DNA from: Methanobacteriaceae archaeon
GTDB taxonomy: Archaea > Methanobacteriota > Methanobacteria > Methanobacteriales > Methanobacteriaceae
Direction of reading: 5' to 3'
NCBI GenBank assembly: GCA_017883605.1
Contig: JADGNH010000128.1
Span: forward strand, 1 to 5,324
DNA length: 5,324 nt
A program made the position numbers and the translations under genes. This document shows positions 1 to 5,277 of this stretch, one piece after another. Below the pieces are notes generated by a model. It had not been told where the DNA came from. It was given only the letters and a program-made list of their open reading frames with translations, and ran no database searches. The first letter of the stretch is position 1. Every line of letters begins with the position of its first letter.

Positions 1-109
1 CATCGATTTCGGCGCTTTCGAAGAGCGAGGGGTTGATACCCAAGATGCCGGCTATCAAAACGATCATCGTGTTCCCGTACCACTGCCAGAATTGGATAAA
101 GAGTTGTTT
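1..109 (-). CDS. Fragment of a sugar ABC transporter permease, probably foreign sequence at a chimeric contig end
   Basis: Read on the minus strand with codons at positions 2-4, 5-7 and so on, this stretch is open from the window edge back to about 115 (stop at 116-118). It encodes FWQWYGNTMIVLIAGI followed by LGINPSLFESAEIDG. The pattern, a membrane helix ending in LIAG, then an I-P-like turn, then E-S-A-x-x-D-G, is the cytoplasmic EAA loop of MalF/UgpA-type inner-membrane permeases, the loop that docks onto the ATPase subunit. The usual consensus there is E-A-A-x-x-D-G-A. By hand count positions 1-100 hold about 50 percent G+C against about 32 percent in 101-200. The frame differs from that of the adjoining DUF2207 gene, and no start codon or upstream permease sequence is present. 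I infer DNA joined artificially, or by recombination, to a methanogen contig. The right limit is uncertain by about 15 bases. Confidence 0.6.
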
Positions 110-845
110 TAAAGTTTAATCCATTTTGATAATCAGTCTGAATCTTTTCTATGGCACTTAATCCGTTTTGATTAATGATATTTCCATTGGTTGGGTTGGC
201 TGCAAATTGGTTTTTGGGTATAACCATTCTCACTTCAAAATAATCTCCCTTTGGAATGGTTTTACTGGTTATTTGTAAAGTGTTGCCCTGCCAGCTGGAA
301 TTTTCAGCATAATAGGGCGGATTTAACCAGTATTTTACTCCATCACTGGAGTTGAGGTGTATATTAGCGTTGACCTTTCCTATATCCACATCCCACTTTT
401 CACCCACCAGTTTATACTGGAGCTCGGCCACATCATTGTAAAACCTGATCACATGTAAAAAATCATATTCCAAAGTAACATCTACATCCCTATCAGTAAT
501 GGGGGTAGTTTTCTGTGAATCAGAGTACAGGTTAACCGTGACACGTTTTGTACCGTTTTGATCCGTTACATTAAAGTCGGAATATACTCCCGGAGTGGAT
601 ACCTTTATGTTTGTCAGCAGTTGCTGGTCCTTTATGGGTATATCCCGGTACACCCCGTGATAAGTCCCGCTAAATGAATAATGGATGGTTTCCTTAACAT
701 GCAGGGTCCCATCATCCTGTAAAAAGAGATCCATGTTAATATAGGGTATGGAATAACTGCGATCTGCCGCAAAGGAGTTACCTACGCCTGCCACCATGGA
801 CAGGACAAAAATGCCGATTATAAGGAAATAAACTCTTTTATCCAT
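1..845 (-). CDS. DUF2207 domain membrane protein, N-terminal part only; authentic sequence ends near position 95-110
   Basis: The reading frame starts at ATG 845-843 and stays open to the window edge (281 codons), but only about the first 245-250 residues look genuine. Residues 1-26 are a signal peptide (MDKRVYFLIIGIFVLSMVAG, then cleavage after SFA). The exported region that follows is typical of DUF2207: an early D-G-T-L-H-V-K-E strand, FSGTYHGVYRDIPI, IRFYNDVAELQYKLVG, KYWLNPPY and DYFEVRMVIP. The helix and membrane segment that should follow begin at about KTTLYPILAVV. After that the frame gives an arginine-rich sequence (REHDDRFDSRHLG) unlike the family, because the DNA there encodes a permease in another frame. 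Intact family members are usually several hundred residues longer. A GTGAT ribosome binding site at 850-854 supports this ATG. The gene lies 32 bp downstream of lemA, presumably in one transcript. Its biochemical function is unknown; an envelope role is inferred. Confidence 0.85.
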   Translation of the reverse strand, partial: MDKRVYFLIIGIFVLSMVAGVGNSFAADRSYSIPYINMDLFLQDDGTLHVKETIHYSFSGTYHGVYRDIPIKDQQLLTNIKVSTPGVYSDFNVTDQNGTKRVTVNLYSDSQKTTPITDRDVDVTLEYDFLHVIRFYNDVAELQYKLVGEKWDVDIGKVNANIHLNSSDGVKYWLNPPYYAENSSWQGNTLQITSKTIPKGDYFEVRMVIPKNQFAANPTNGNIINQNGLSAIEKIQTDYQNGLNFKTTLYPILAVVREHDDRFDSRHLGYQPLALRKRRNR

Positions 846-877
846 TTTTATCACGGATTTAACTTCTTTTTTATCAC

Positions 878-1429
878 CTAAAACTTAACTTCCGGGACTT
901 CCCTTTCAGTTTCAGCTATTTCGAAAAACTCTGATTCCTTGAAATGGAATAGAGAGGCAATTATGTTGCTGGGAACCATCTGGCACTTGTTGTTGTACAT
1001 CAAAACAGTGTCGTTGTAGAATTGTCTGGAATAAGCTATTTTATCCTCTGTTTCAGATAGCTGCCTTTGAAGATCCTTAAAGTTTTCATTGGCCTTTAAG
1101 TCGGGATAGTTTTCTGCAACCGCAAAAAGGGTTTTTAGTGCATCAGTTAGCTGATTATTCGCTTTCGCATTTTCTTCAACGGTTTTGGCACTCATAAGGC
1201 TGGATCTGGCCTTGGTAACATTTTCAAAGACGCTTTTTTCGTGTTTAGCATAACCTTTAACTGTCTCCACCAGGTTGGGTATCAGATCGGTTCTTCTTTT
1301 CAACTGAACATCTATCTGGGACCAGGCATTCTTGACCCGGTTTCTAAGCTTAACCAGGCTGTTGTAAAGATAAGCAACGTATACGATGATTAAAATCAGG
1401 ACGATTACAATAATTATTTCGATTAACAT
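878..1429 (-). CDS. lemA: LemA family membrane protein
   Basis: This is a 183-residue protein of normal LemA length. Residues 2-25 form a single strongly hydrophobic segment (IEIIIVIVLILIIVYVAYLY), followed by the family's helical domain: LRNRVKNAWSQIDVQLKRR, then DLIPNLVETVKGYAKHE, a helix starting TKARSSLMSAK, and the signature ETEDKIAYSRQFYNDTVLMYN. It ends with PSNIIASLFHFKESEFFEI, the conserved C-terminal motif. The topology is a membrane anchor with a helical bundle outside or beneath the membrane. No enzymatic activity is established for the family. The ATG at 1429-1427 is preceded by GGTG at 1437-1440. The stop codon at 878-880 overlaps an AGGTGAT motif (873-879) that may help translational coupling to the DUF2207 gene 32 bp downstream. 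LemA next to DUF2207 or related membrane proteins is a recurrent pairing in bacteria and archaea, which suggests they act together at the envelope. Confidence 0.93.
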   Translation of the reverse strand: MLIEIIIVIVLILIIVYVAYLYNSLVKLRNRVKNAWSQIDVQLKRRTDLIPNLVETVKGYAKHEKSVFENVTKARSSLMSAKTVEENAKANNQLTDALKTLFAVAENYPDLKANENFKDLQRQLSETEDKIAYSRQFYNDTVLMYNNKCQMVPSNIIASLFHFKESEFFEIAETEREVPEVKF

Positions 1430-1462
1430 TTTTTACACCAATAATTAATATGATTTTGCTGA

Positions 1463-1490
1463 TATTTAAATTTTATATTAAAATTTATAA
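1463..1490 (-). promoter_or_regulatory. Candidate promoter (TATA-like elements) for lemA-DUF2207
   Basis: On the minus strand upstream of lemA the sequence reads TTATAAAT (1490-1483) and TTTAAATA (1470-1463). The first would place a transcription start near 1458 with a leader of about 30 nt containing the GGTG ribosome binding site. The second would leave a leader of only a few bases. The whole region is so AT-rich that TATA-like words are expected by chance, so confidence is limited. Confidence 0.35.
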
Positions 1491-1546
1491 TTGAGAACTA
1501 TTAATCAACGCAAGAAGATGAAAACTTTCAATCAATTTATCATTGA

Positions 1547-1583
1547 ACCAGTTCATAAATCTAAGAGAATACCAGTTCATAAA
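1547..1583. repeat. 13-bp direct repeat, period 24
   Basis: The sequence ACCAGTTCATAAA occurs at 1547-1559 and again at 1571-1583. It lies in the AT-rich spacer between lemA and the cupin pseudogene. Its role is unknown. The copies could be paired protein-binding sites or a small tandem duplication. Confidence 0.6.
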
Positions 1584-1661
1584 CTCTATTCAAAGTCAGC
1601 TGAACAAAAAAAATATTATAAGAAAATAAATAAAACAATATTCCAAAAAGGAGTTAAGAAA

Positions 1662-1684
1662 TTATAACTTTAATAGAGTTATAA
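1662..1684. promoter_or_regulatory. 8-bp inverted repeat with 7-nt spacer upstream of the cupin pseudogene; possible operator
   Basis: TTATAACT (1662-1669) is perfectly complementary to AGTTATAA (1677-1684), separated by TTAATAG. Its position, about 18 bp before the pseudogene's ATG and just upstream of the GGAG ribosome binding site, fits a repressor operator or an RNA hairpin in the leader. The arms are AT-rich, so stability as RNA would be low. A DNA-binding site seems the more likely reading, but this is inference. Confidence 0.3.
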
Positions 1685-1702
1685 ACGTTAATGGAGTAAC
1701 AT

Positions 1703-2060
1703 ATGTTAATAAAAGACCTTAAAAACTGTAAATATTCCAAAGTTTTAGACGATACTGTACTTTGCGAATTTTTACACCCGGATCGGGAGGATTGTGACTT
1801 AAAAATTGGATTCAGCATGGCCCATGCAGTCTTAGGTGCCAGTAAATCTTAAAAACCGCACAAAATGAAAACATAAACGGAAATTTATTATTTACTGGAA
1901 GAACGGGAAGGATGCACATTTGATGATGAATCACAGGAAGTTGATCCCGGCCAGGCAATATATACCCCCAGATTCAGTTCAATGGATTGAAAACATCGGG
2001 GATTCTGATCTGAAGTTTTTATGTATGGTGTATCCGCCCTGGTCTGAGAAAGACGAGTAA
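1703..2060 (+). pseudogene. Decayed cupin-domain protein (two nonsense codons, three frameshifts)
   Basis: The frame opens at ATG 1703 (GGAG ribosome binding site at about 1693-1696) and reads MLIKDLKNCKYSKVL and later FSMAHAVLGASKS, then hits TAA at 1850-1852. Reading through gives KPHKMKT and a second TAA at 1874-1876, where family members usually have Ser, then TEIYYLLE. A lost G near 1900 shifts the frame: the other frame reads TGRMHI, so the ancestor was probably LEGTGRMHID. An extra T near 1919-1921 restores it, giving DDESQEVDPGQA. A missing TA in the TATATA run near 1959-1964 shifts it again, to YIPPDSVQWIENIGDSDLKF and a normal end in PPWSEKDE, TAA at 2058-2060. Repairing these lesions gives about 119 residues, normal for a single-domain cupin of the mannose-6-phosphate isomerase-like type: His-containing first motif (KPHK), central E-x-Y-Y-x-L-x-G and P-G motifs. 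The substrate of the ancestor cannot be told. Confidence 0.88.
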
Positions 2061-2129
2061 TTGTGTGTTAAATAACGTTTAAAGATCAATACAACTCTTT
2101 CAAATATTTGATGAAAAACACCTCAAAGA

Positions 2130-2753
2130 TTAATAAACCACCATAACGCACATATAACTGAATTCATAGTCTAAAATATCTTTTAAAGTTATTGTCATCA
2201 CTTTTTCGTCGGAGTAGCTCAGTTTTTCACATACAGCAACCCTCCTCCCGGGATCAAAGCCCTCTTTTAATAGGTAATTTGCAAGTTCATTCACTTTGAA
2301 GTCTGGAAGGATTATGGTGGGTCTTCCATTATCCAAAACCTTTAATATATCATTTGAAATTCCTTTACCATGCAAAGTCACCAGATCTGCATCGTCCCAC
2401 GGTATCTGCAGCTTTGAAGCACACATCTGAACCGAACTTATCCCGGGAATCACTTCCAGTTCTATATCTCCTGAAAGCTTTAAAACAGGTTTTAAAACCC
2501 CTGAAAATCCAGGATCTCCAGTTGAAAGTAATGAAACAGATTTACCCTCCCTTACCCTGGAAACCGCAAATTCCAGCATAGTTTTCATATTTTCAGTACC
2601 GAGTTCCCTCTGGTCTACCTCAACATCATCAAAAAGATCAAGGGCTCTTGGACTTCCAATCACCATATCTGATGATTCAACAGCCTTTATGGCTTTTAAA
2701 GTTAAATATTCCCTGGAACCCGGTCCAATCCCAACTATATAAAGTTTTGACAT
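2130..2753 (-). CDS. cbiE: Cobalt-precorrin-7 (C5)-methyltransferase CbiE
   Basis: This 207-residue protein is full length for CbiE of the archaeal (anaerobic) cobamide pathway. The enzyme transfers a methyl group from S-adenosylmethionine to C5 of cobalt-precorrin-7 in the cytoplasm. CbiT, a separate protein in this pathway, makes that substrate. Visible tetrapyrrole-methylase motifs are LYIVGIGPGS at residues 4-13 (the glycine-rich first strand and loop), SSDMVIGSPRAL at about 27-38, VSLLSTGDPGFSG at about 73-85 (the GDPGFSG loop that binds the methyl donor), VIPGISSVQMCASKLQIPWD at about 101-120, and LVTLHGKG at 124-131. The C-terminal domain (RPTIILPDF, VAVCEKLSY) is present and nothing is broken. 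The start at ATG 2753-2751 is supported by GAGG (complement of 2762-2765) six to eight bases upstream. No other cobalamin gene lies in the window. Methanogens need cobamide for the Mtr methyltransferase, so the gene should be essential or nearly so. Confidence 0.93.
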   Translation of the reverse strand: MSKLYIVGIGPGSREYLTLKAIKAVESSDMVIGSPRALDLFDDVEVDQRELGTENMKTMLEFAVSRVREGKSVSLLSTGDPGFSGVLKPVLKLSGDIELEVIPGISSVQMCASKLQIPWDDADLVTLHGKGISNDILKVLDNGRPTIILPDFKVNELANYLLKEGFDPGRRVAVCEKLSYSDEKVMTITLKDILDYEFSYMCVMVVY

Positions 2754-2810
2754 TTCTCTAACCTCATGTCCAGCATTCCTGATGTCTCTAATCTATGAAT
2801 AATTACAGAG

Positions 2811-2818
2811 TTTTATAA
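2811..2818 (-). promoter_or_regulatory. Candidate TATA box for cbiE
   Basis: The minus strand reads TTATAAAA here, about 58 bp before the cbiE start codon. A transcription start about 25 bp downstream (near 2790) would leave a leader of about 35 nt holding the GAGG ribosome binding site. Position and sequence both suit an archaeal promoter, but AT richness makes chance matches common. Confidence 0.4.
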
Positions 2819-2844
2819 TATAATATGGAGGTTAATAATAAAAA

Positions 2845-2858
2845 CTTTAGCTCTAAAG
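2845..2858. promoter_or_regulatory. Near-palindrome in the cbiE/protease divergent region; possible operator
   Basis: CTTTAG (2845-2850), CT, CTAAAG (2853-2858) form a 6-bp inverted repeat around a 2-nt centre. It sits between the two divergent promoters, where a shared regulator could bind. It is short enough to arise by chance. Confidence 0.2.
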
Positions 2859-2925
2859 CCCATTTAAGCTTGATTTACAGTGAATGTCTCCATTAATTAT
2901 CTAAATGCAATAATTTTAATTAGTT

Positions 2926-2948
2926 AAAAGACATATATATTATATAAA
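2926..2948 (+). promoter_or_regulatory. Candidate promoter of the S8 protease gene (purine-rich BRE-like tract plus TATA box)
   Basis: AAAAG (2926-2930) followed by a run of TA steps from 2932 to 2946 (ATATATATTATATAAA) resembles an archaeal BRE/TATA arrangement. A start about 25 bp from the box would fall near 2955-2965, giving a very short leader. Since a GAGGATG ribosome binding site sits at 2956-2962, the more upstream part of the TATA run is the likelier box. Coordinates of the true element are uncertain. Confidence 0.45.
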
Positions 2949-2966
2949 TTTAGAAGAGGATGTAAT

Positions 2967-5150
2967 ATGGAAAAAACCTTCGCAACAGTCCCTTTAATAT
3001 TCATCTTTGTTTTAGTATTCTGTGGAGCTGTTTCAGCGGCAGACACATCAAATAATAGTTTTGAAACCAATGCCAGTGCTGTTTCTGATCAAAACCCTTT
3101 AACCTATGCTGAAACTACAGTTTCAAGTTCATATCCATATATATCCACTTCAAACAACGTTGAAATAGAAAATAACAGTTATGATAATCTTGGAACAGAA
3201 AATAACGGTAAAAACAACCTTGAACTAGAAAATAGCAGTAATTACAATCTTGAATTAGAAAATAATAGTTATAATAATATATATATTAATGATGAGATTT
3301 TTGTTAAATTTAAAACCGAAAACAACGATAACACCATCTTTTCTGTGAACTCTGAGATCAGCAGCATTCTAAGCGGAGCCACGGTAATAAAAGGATTTGG
3401 TTTGATAGAAGGCTTATGGCTAATTAAAATCCCGGAAGGCATGGTACTGGAAGATGCCATAGCAAGATGTCTGCAGGATCCAGATGTTCTTTACGCCGAA
3501 CCCAATTACCTTTGTGAAAAGAATGATACCCCCAATGATCCCTACTACAGCTACCAGTGGGGTCTTACAAATATAAATGCTTCAGCAGCATGGGATCAGA
3601 TAACCGGGTCTAACAACGTTTTAATAGCGGTGATAGATACTGGTGTTGATATCAATCACGTAGATCTCAGCGGCAATATCTGGGTAAACCCTGGTGAGAT
3701 ACCAAATAATGGTATCGACGATGATGGAAACGGTTACATAGATGATATTCATGGCTGGAACTTTGTAAATGAAAATAACAATGTTACGGATGATAATGGC
3801 CATGGGACCCATGTAACCGGTACCATAGCTGCCGTGGGAAACAATGGTCTGGGAGTCACCGGGTTGATGTGGACCGTCAGGATCATGCCCCTAAAAATTC
3901 TGGATAAAAATGGTTCCGGAGCTATGGATGACGCTATTTCTGCAATATCATATGCCAATCAGATGGGCGTCGATATAATTAACAACTCCTGGGGTGGGAA
4001 TAAGTATTCCCAGGCTCTAAAAGATGCCATAGATGCCAGTTCTGCCCTGGTGGTATGTTCAGCTGGAAACAACCCTTCCTCTGGTGGAAATAACGATGAT
4101 ATAAATCCTAACTATCCATCCAGTTTTAACAGTTCCAACTTAATCAGTGTCACAGCCACCGATGCTCTTGACTATCTCGCCTACTTCTCAGACTACGGCA
4201 TAGAATCTGTAGACGTGGCAGCGCCAGGGGTGGGCATTTACAGCACAACACCCGGTTCTTATGGATATTTAAGTGGAACTTCCATGGCCTCACCATATGT
4301 TTCAGGGCTGGCCGGACTTATTAAGTCCCTGCATCCAGAACTTACCAGCCTCCAGATAAAAGCAACCATAATGAACAATGTTGATTACCAGGACTCCCTG
4401 GGTGGAAAGATCCTGACCGGCGGTAGAATAAATGCCTACCAGGCATTGAACCATATCGTTACCGATACCACCCTACCCACAGCCAATGCCAGTCTTCCCA
4501 GTGCTTCTTACTACGCTCCCCTAAATCTCACCCTTACCGCCAGTAAACCAGGGACTATATTTTATACCACAGACGGAACCACCATTCCCACCCAAAGCAG
4601 CTTTATATACACCGGGCCGCTCTACATAGACCAGACCACAACCCTAAAATTTCGGGCTAAAGACACCTCAGGCAACCTATCCAATATCTACACCGAAACT
4701 TATCTGGTCTATAAACTGGTGAAATACAGTTACACTGTAGAAGTTCCCTATAATAAATGTTATACTGCTTGTTACCGGGAAGAGGATGATAACGGTAAAC
4801 TGTATAACAAATTGAACGATAGTGGGTACAGTAAAGATAGTAATAACCATAATTGGTACGAAGAACAGGGCGATAATTGGTACAAGGAATGGTATAAGGT
4901 CTGGTACAAGGAATGGTACATGTACCAAGGCCACCGGACTTACAAGTGGGTTTATAGATGGGAATATAAATGGACCCATAAGTATGGTAACCAAGTGGAT
5001 CATGACTGGACATCCAAATGTAGTAACAAGCTGAGCCACAAATGGACCTGCAAAAAGCTCTGCAAAACCGAAACACGTTACGATTACAAATACGTCCTTA
5101 CAGAACCTTTAGTTGTGAATAAACCCCTCACCAAATCAGATAATAGTTAA
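2967..5150 (+). CDS. Secreted subtilisin-family (S8) serine protease with chitobiase/hexosaminidase-C-like domain and aromatic repeat tail
   Basis: This 727-residue precursor is a predicted extracellular endopeptidase. Residues 1-24 are a signal peptide (LIFIFVLVFCGAVSA). Residues 66-105 are four Asn-rich 10-residue repeats. Residues about 107-183 resemble a subtilase prodomain ending in DPDVLYAEPNY. The catalytic domain spans about 190-497: Asp224 in AVIDTGVD, His279 in NGHGTHVTG, oxyanion-hole Asn368 in CSAGNNP, Ser439 in SGTSMASPYVSG. All key residues are present. An acidic insert, NGIDDDGNGYIDD (248-260), looks like a calcium loop. Residues about 500-583 (GTIFYTTDGTTIP, LKFRAKDTSGNLS) match the chitobiase/beta-hexosaminidase C-terminal-type domain often appended to methanobacterial surface proteins. 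Residues 586-710 form a Trp/Tyr/Lys/Cys-rich tail I do not recognise. There is no C-terminal membrane helix, so retention, if any, would be through the tail or its neighbour domain. GAGGATG at 2956-2962 supports the start. The target is unknown; envelope or surface-protein processing is an inference. Confidence 0.93.
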   Translation: MEKTFATVPLIFIFVLVFCGAVSAADTSNNSFETNASAVSDQNPLTYAETTVSSSYPYISTSNNVEIENNSYDNLGTENNGKNNLELENSSNYNLELENNSYNNIYINDEIFVKFKTENNDNTIFSVNSEISSILSGATVIKGFGLIEGLWLIKIPEGMVLEDAIARCLQDPDVLYAEPNYLCEKNDTPNDPYYSYQWGLTNINASAAWDQITGSNNVLIAVIDTGVDINHVDLSGNIWVNPGEIPNNGIDDDGNGYIDDIHGWNFVNENNNVTDDNGHGTHVTGTIAAVGNNGLGVTGLMWTVRIMPLKILDKNGSGAMDDAISAISYANQMGVDIINNSWGGNKYSQALKDAIDASSALVVCSAGNNPSSGGNNDDINPNYPSSFNSSNLISVTATDALDYLAYFSDYGIESVDVAAPGVGIYSTTPGSYGYLSGTSMASPYVSGLAGLIKSLHPELTSLQIKATIMNNVDYQDSLGGKILTGGRINAYQALNHIVTDTTLPTANASLPSASYYAPLNLTLTASKPGTIFYTTDGTTIPTQSSFIYTGPLYIDQTTTLKFRAKDTSGNLSNIYTETYLVYKLVKYSYTVEVPYNKCYTACYREEDDNGKLYNKLNDSGYSKDSNNHNWYEEQGDNWYKEWYKVWYKEWYMYQGHRTYKWVYRWEYKWTHKYGNQVDHDWTSKCSNKLSHKWTCKKLCKTETRYDYKYVLTEPLVVNKPLTKSDNS
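3162..3281 (+). repeat. Four in-frame 30-bp repeats encoding a 10-residue Asn-rich motif
   Basis: Units lie at 3162-3191, 3192-3221, 3222-3251 and 3252-3281 and encode EIENNSYDNL, then GTENNGKNNL, then ELENSSNYNL, then ELENNSYNNI. The core GAAAAT is kept in all four. Three of the four units carry an N-x-S sequon (Asn69, Asn89, Asn99), so this segment of the protease between signal peptide and prodomain could be densely N-glycosylated. The DNA copies have diverged mostly at silent or mild positions, as expected of an old tandem expansion under some selection. Confidence 0.85.
4878..4925 (+). repeat. Two 24-bp repeats encoding WYKEWYKV and WYKEWYMY
   Basis: The units at 4878-4901 and 4902-4925 share the first 17 bases exactly (TGGTACAAGGAATGGTA) and differ at four later positions. 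The protein register is four residues: Trp638, 642, 646 and 650, each followed by Tyr. This is the most regular part of the protease's aromatic tail. Confidence 0.8.
4962..5069 (+). repeat. Three 36-bp repeats encoding 12-residue units with a Trp-Thr core
   Basis: Units at 4962-4997, 4998-5033 and 5034-5069 encode EYKWTHKYGNQV, then DHDWTSKCSNKL, then SHKWTCKKLCKT. Trp-Thr recurs at residues 669, 681 and 693, and His precedes Trp by two positions in the last two units. Cys685, 695 and 699 lie in the last two units. DNA identity is modest, so the repeat is clearer in protein than in nucleotides. Confidence 0.6.
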
Positions 5151-5209
5151 TAGGATGTATTAAGGGTTAAAAAAAGATGATATTTATTAAATGTTAAAAA
5201 GGATGTATT
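5146..5209. repeat. Imperfect direct repeat at the protease 3' end
   Basis: GTTAATAGGATGTATT (5146-5161), which includes the end of the protease stop codon, recurs as GTTAAAAAGGATGTATT (5193-5209) with one extra base and one change. The shared core is AGGATGTATT. No gene is seen here, and no clear T-tract terminator follows the protease on the plus strand. Confidence 0.45.
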
Positions 5210-5277
5210 GATTAAATATAATTCCTCTCAAAAACAATTTTCACCAAACCTTAATCTAACTCTGCAGTATTAATAGC

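Noticed and set aside
1..845. A genuine fusion of DUF2207 with an arginine-rich C-terminal region
   Set aside because: The last 30 or so residues of that frame are unlike the family, whereas the alternative frame in the same DNA is a conserved ABC permease motif. The tail is therefore a translation of foreign DNA in the wrong frame.
1430..1702. Small RNA or tRNA gene in the AT-rich spacer
   Set aside because: I see no GC-rich stems, no tRNA T-loop (GTTC-A) in a cloverleaf context, and only AT-rich weak hairpins.
2354..2581. 75-codon plus-strand open frame inside cbiE
   Set aside because: It lies wholly opposite a well-supported CbiE, has no recognisable motif and no ribosome binding site.
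2825..2896. 23-codon plus-strand frame beginning ATGGAGGTT in the divergent intergenic region
   Set aside because: It is very short, lacks a ribosome binding site and overlaps the presumed cbiE promoter region.
3269..3958. Three minus-strand open frames of 63 to 69 codons opposite the subtilase
   Set aside because: They lie antisense to a conserved catalytic domain and have no family signature.
4657..5076. Long minus-strand open frames (139 and 120 residues) opposite the protease tail, the former with many Cys and Tyr
   Set aside because: They are shadows of the repetitive TGG/TAC/AAG codons on the plus strand. There is no plausible start signal, and the plus-strand frame is continuous with an intact protease.
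5167..5175. Poly-A run as a T-tract terminator for a minus-strand gene entering from the right
   Set aside because: No coding sequence is visible on the minus strand between 5176 and the window end, so there is nothing in the window to terminate.
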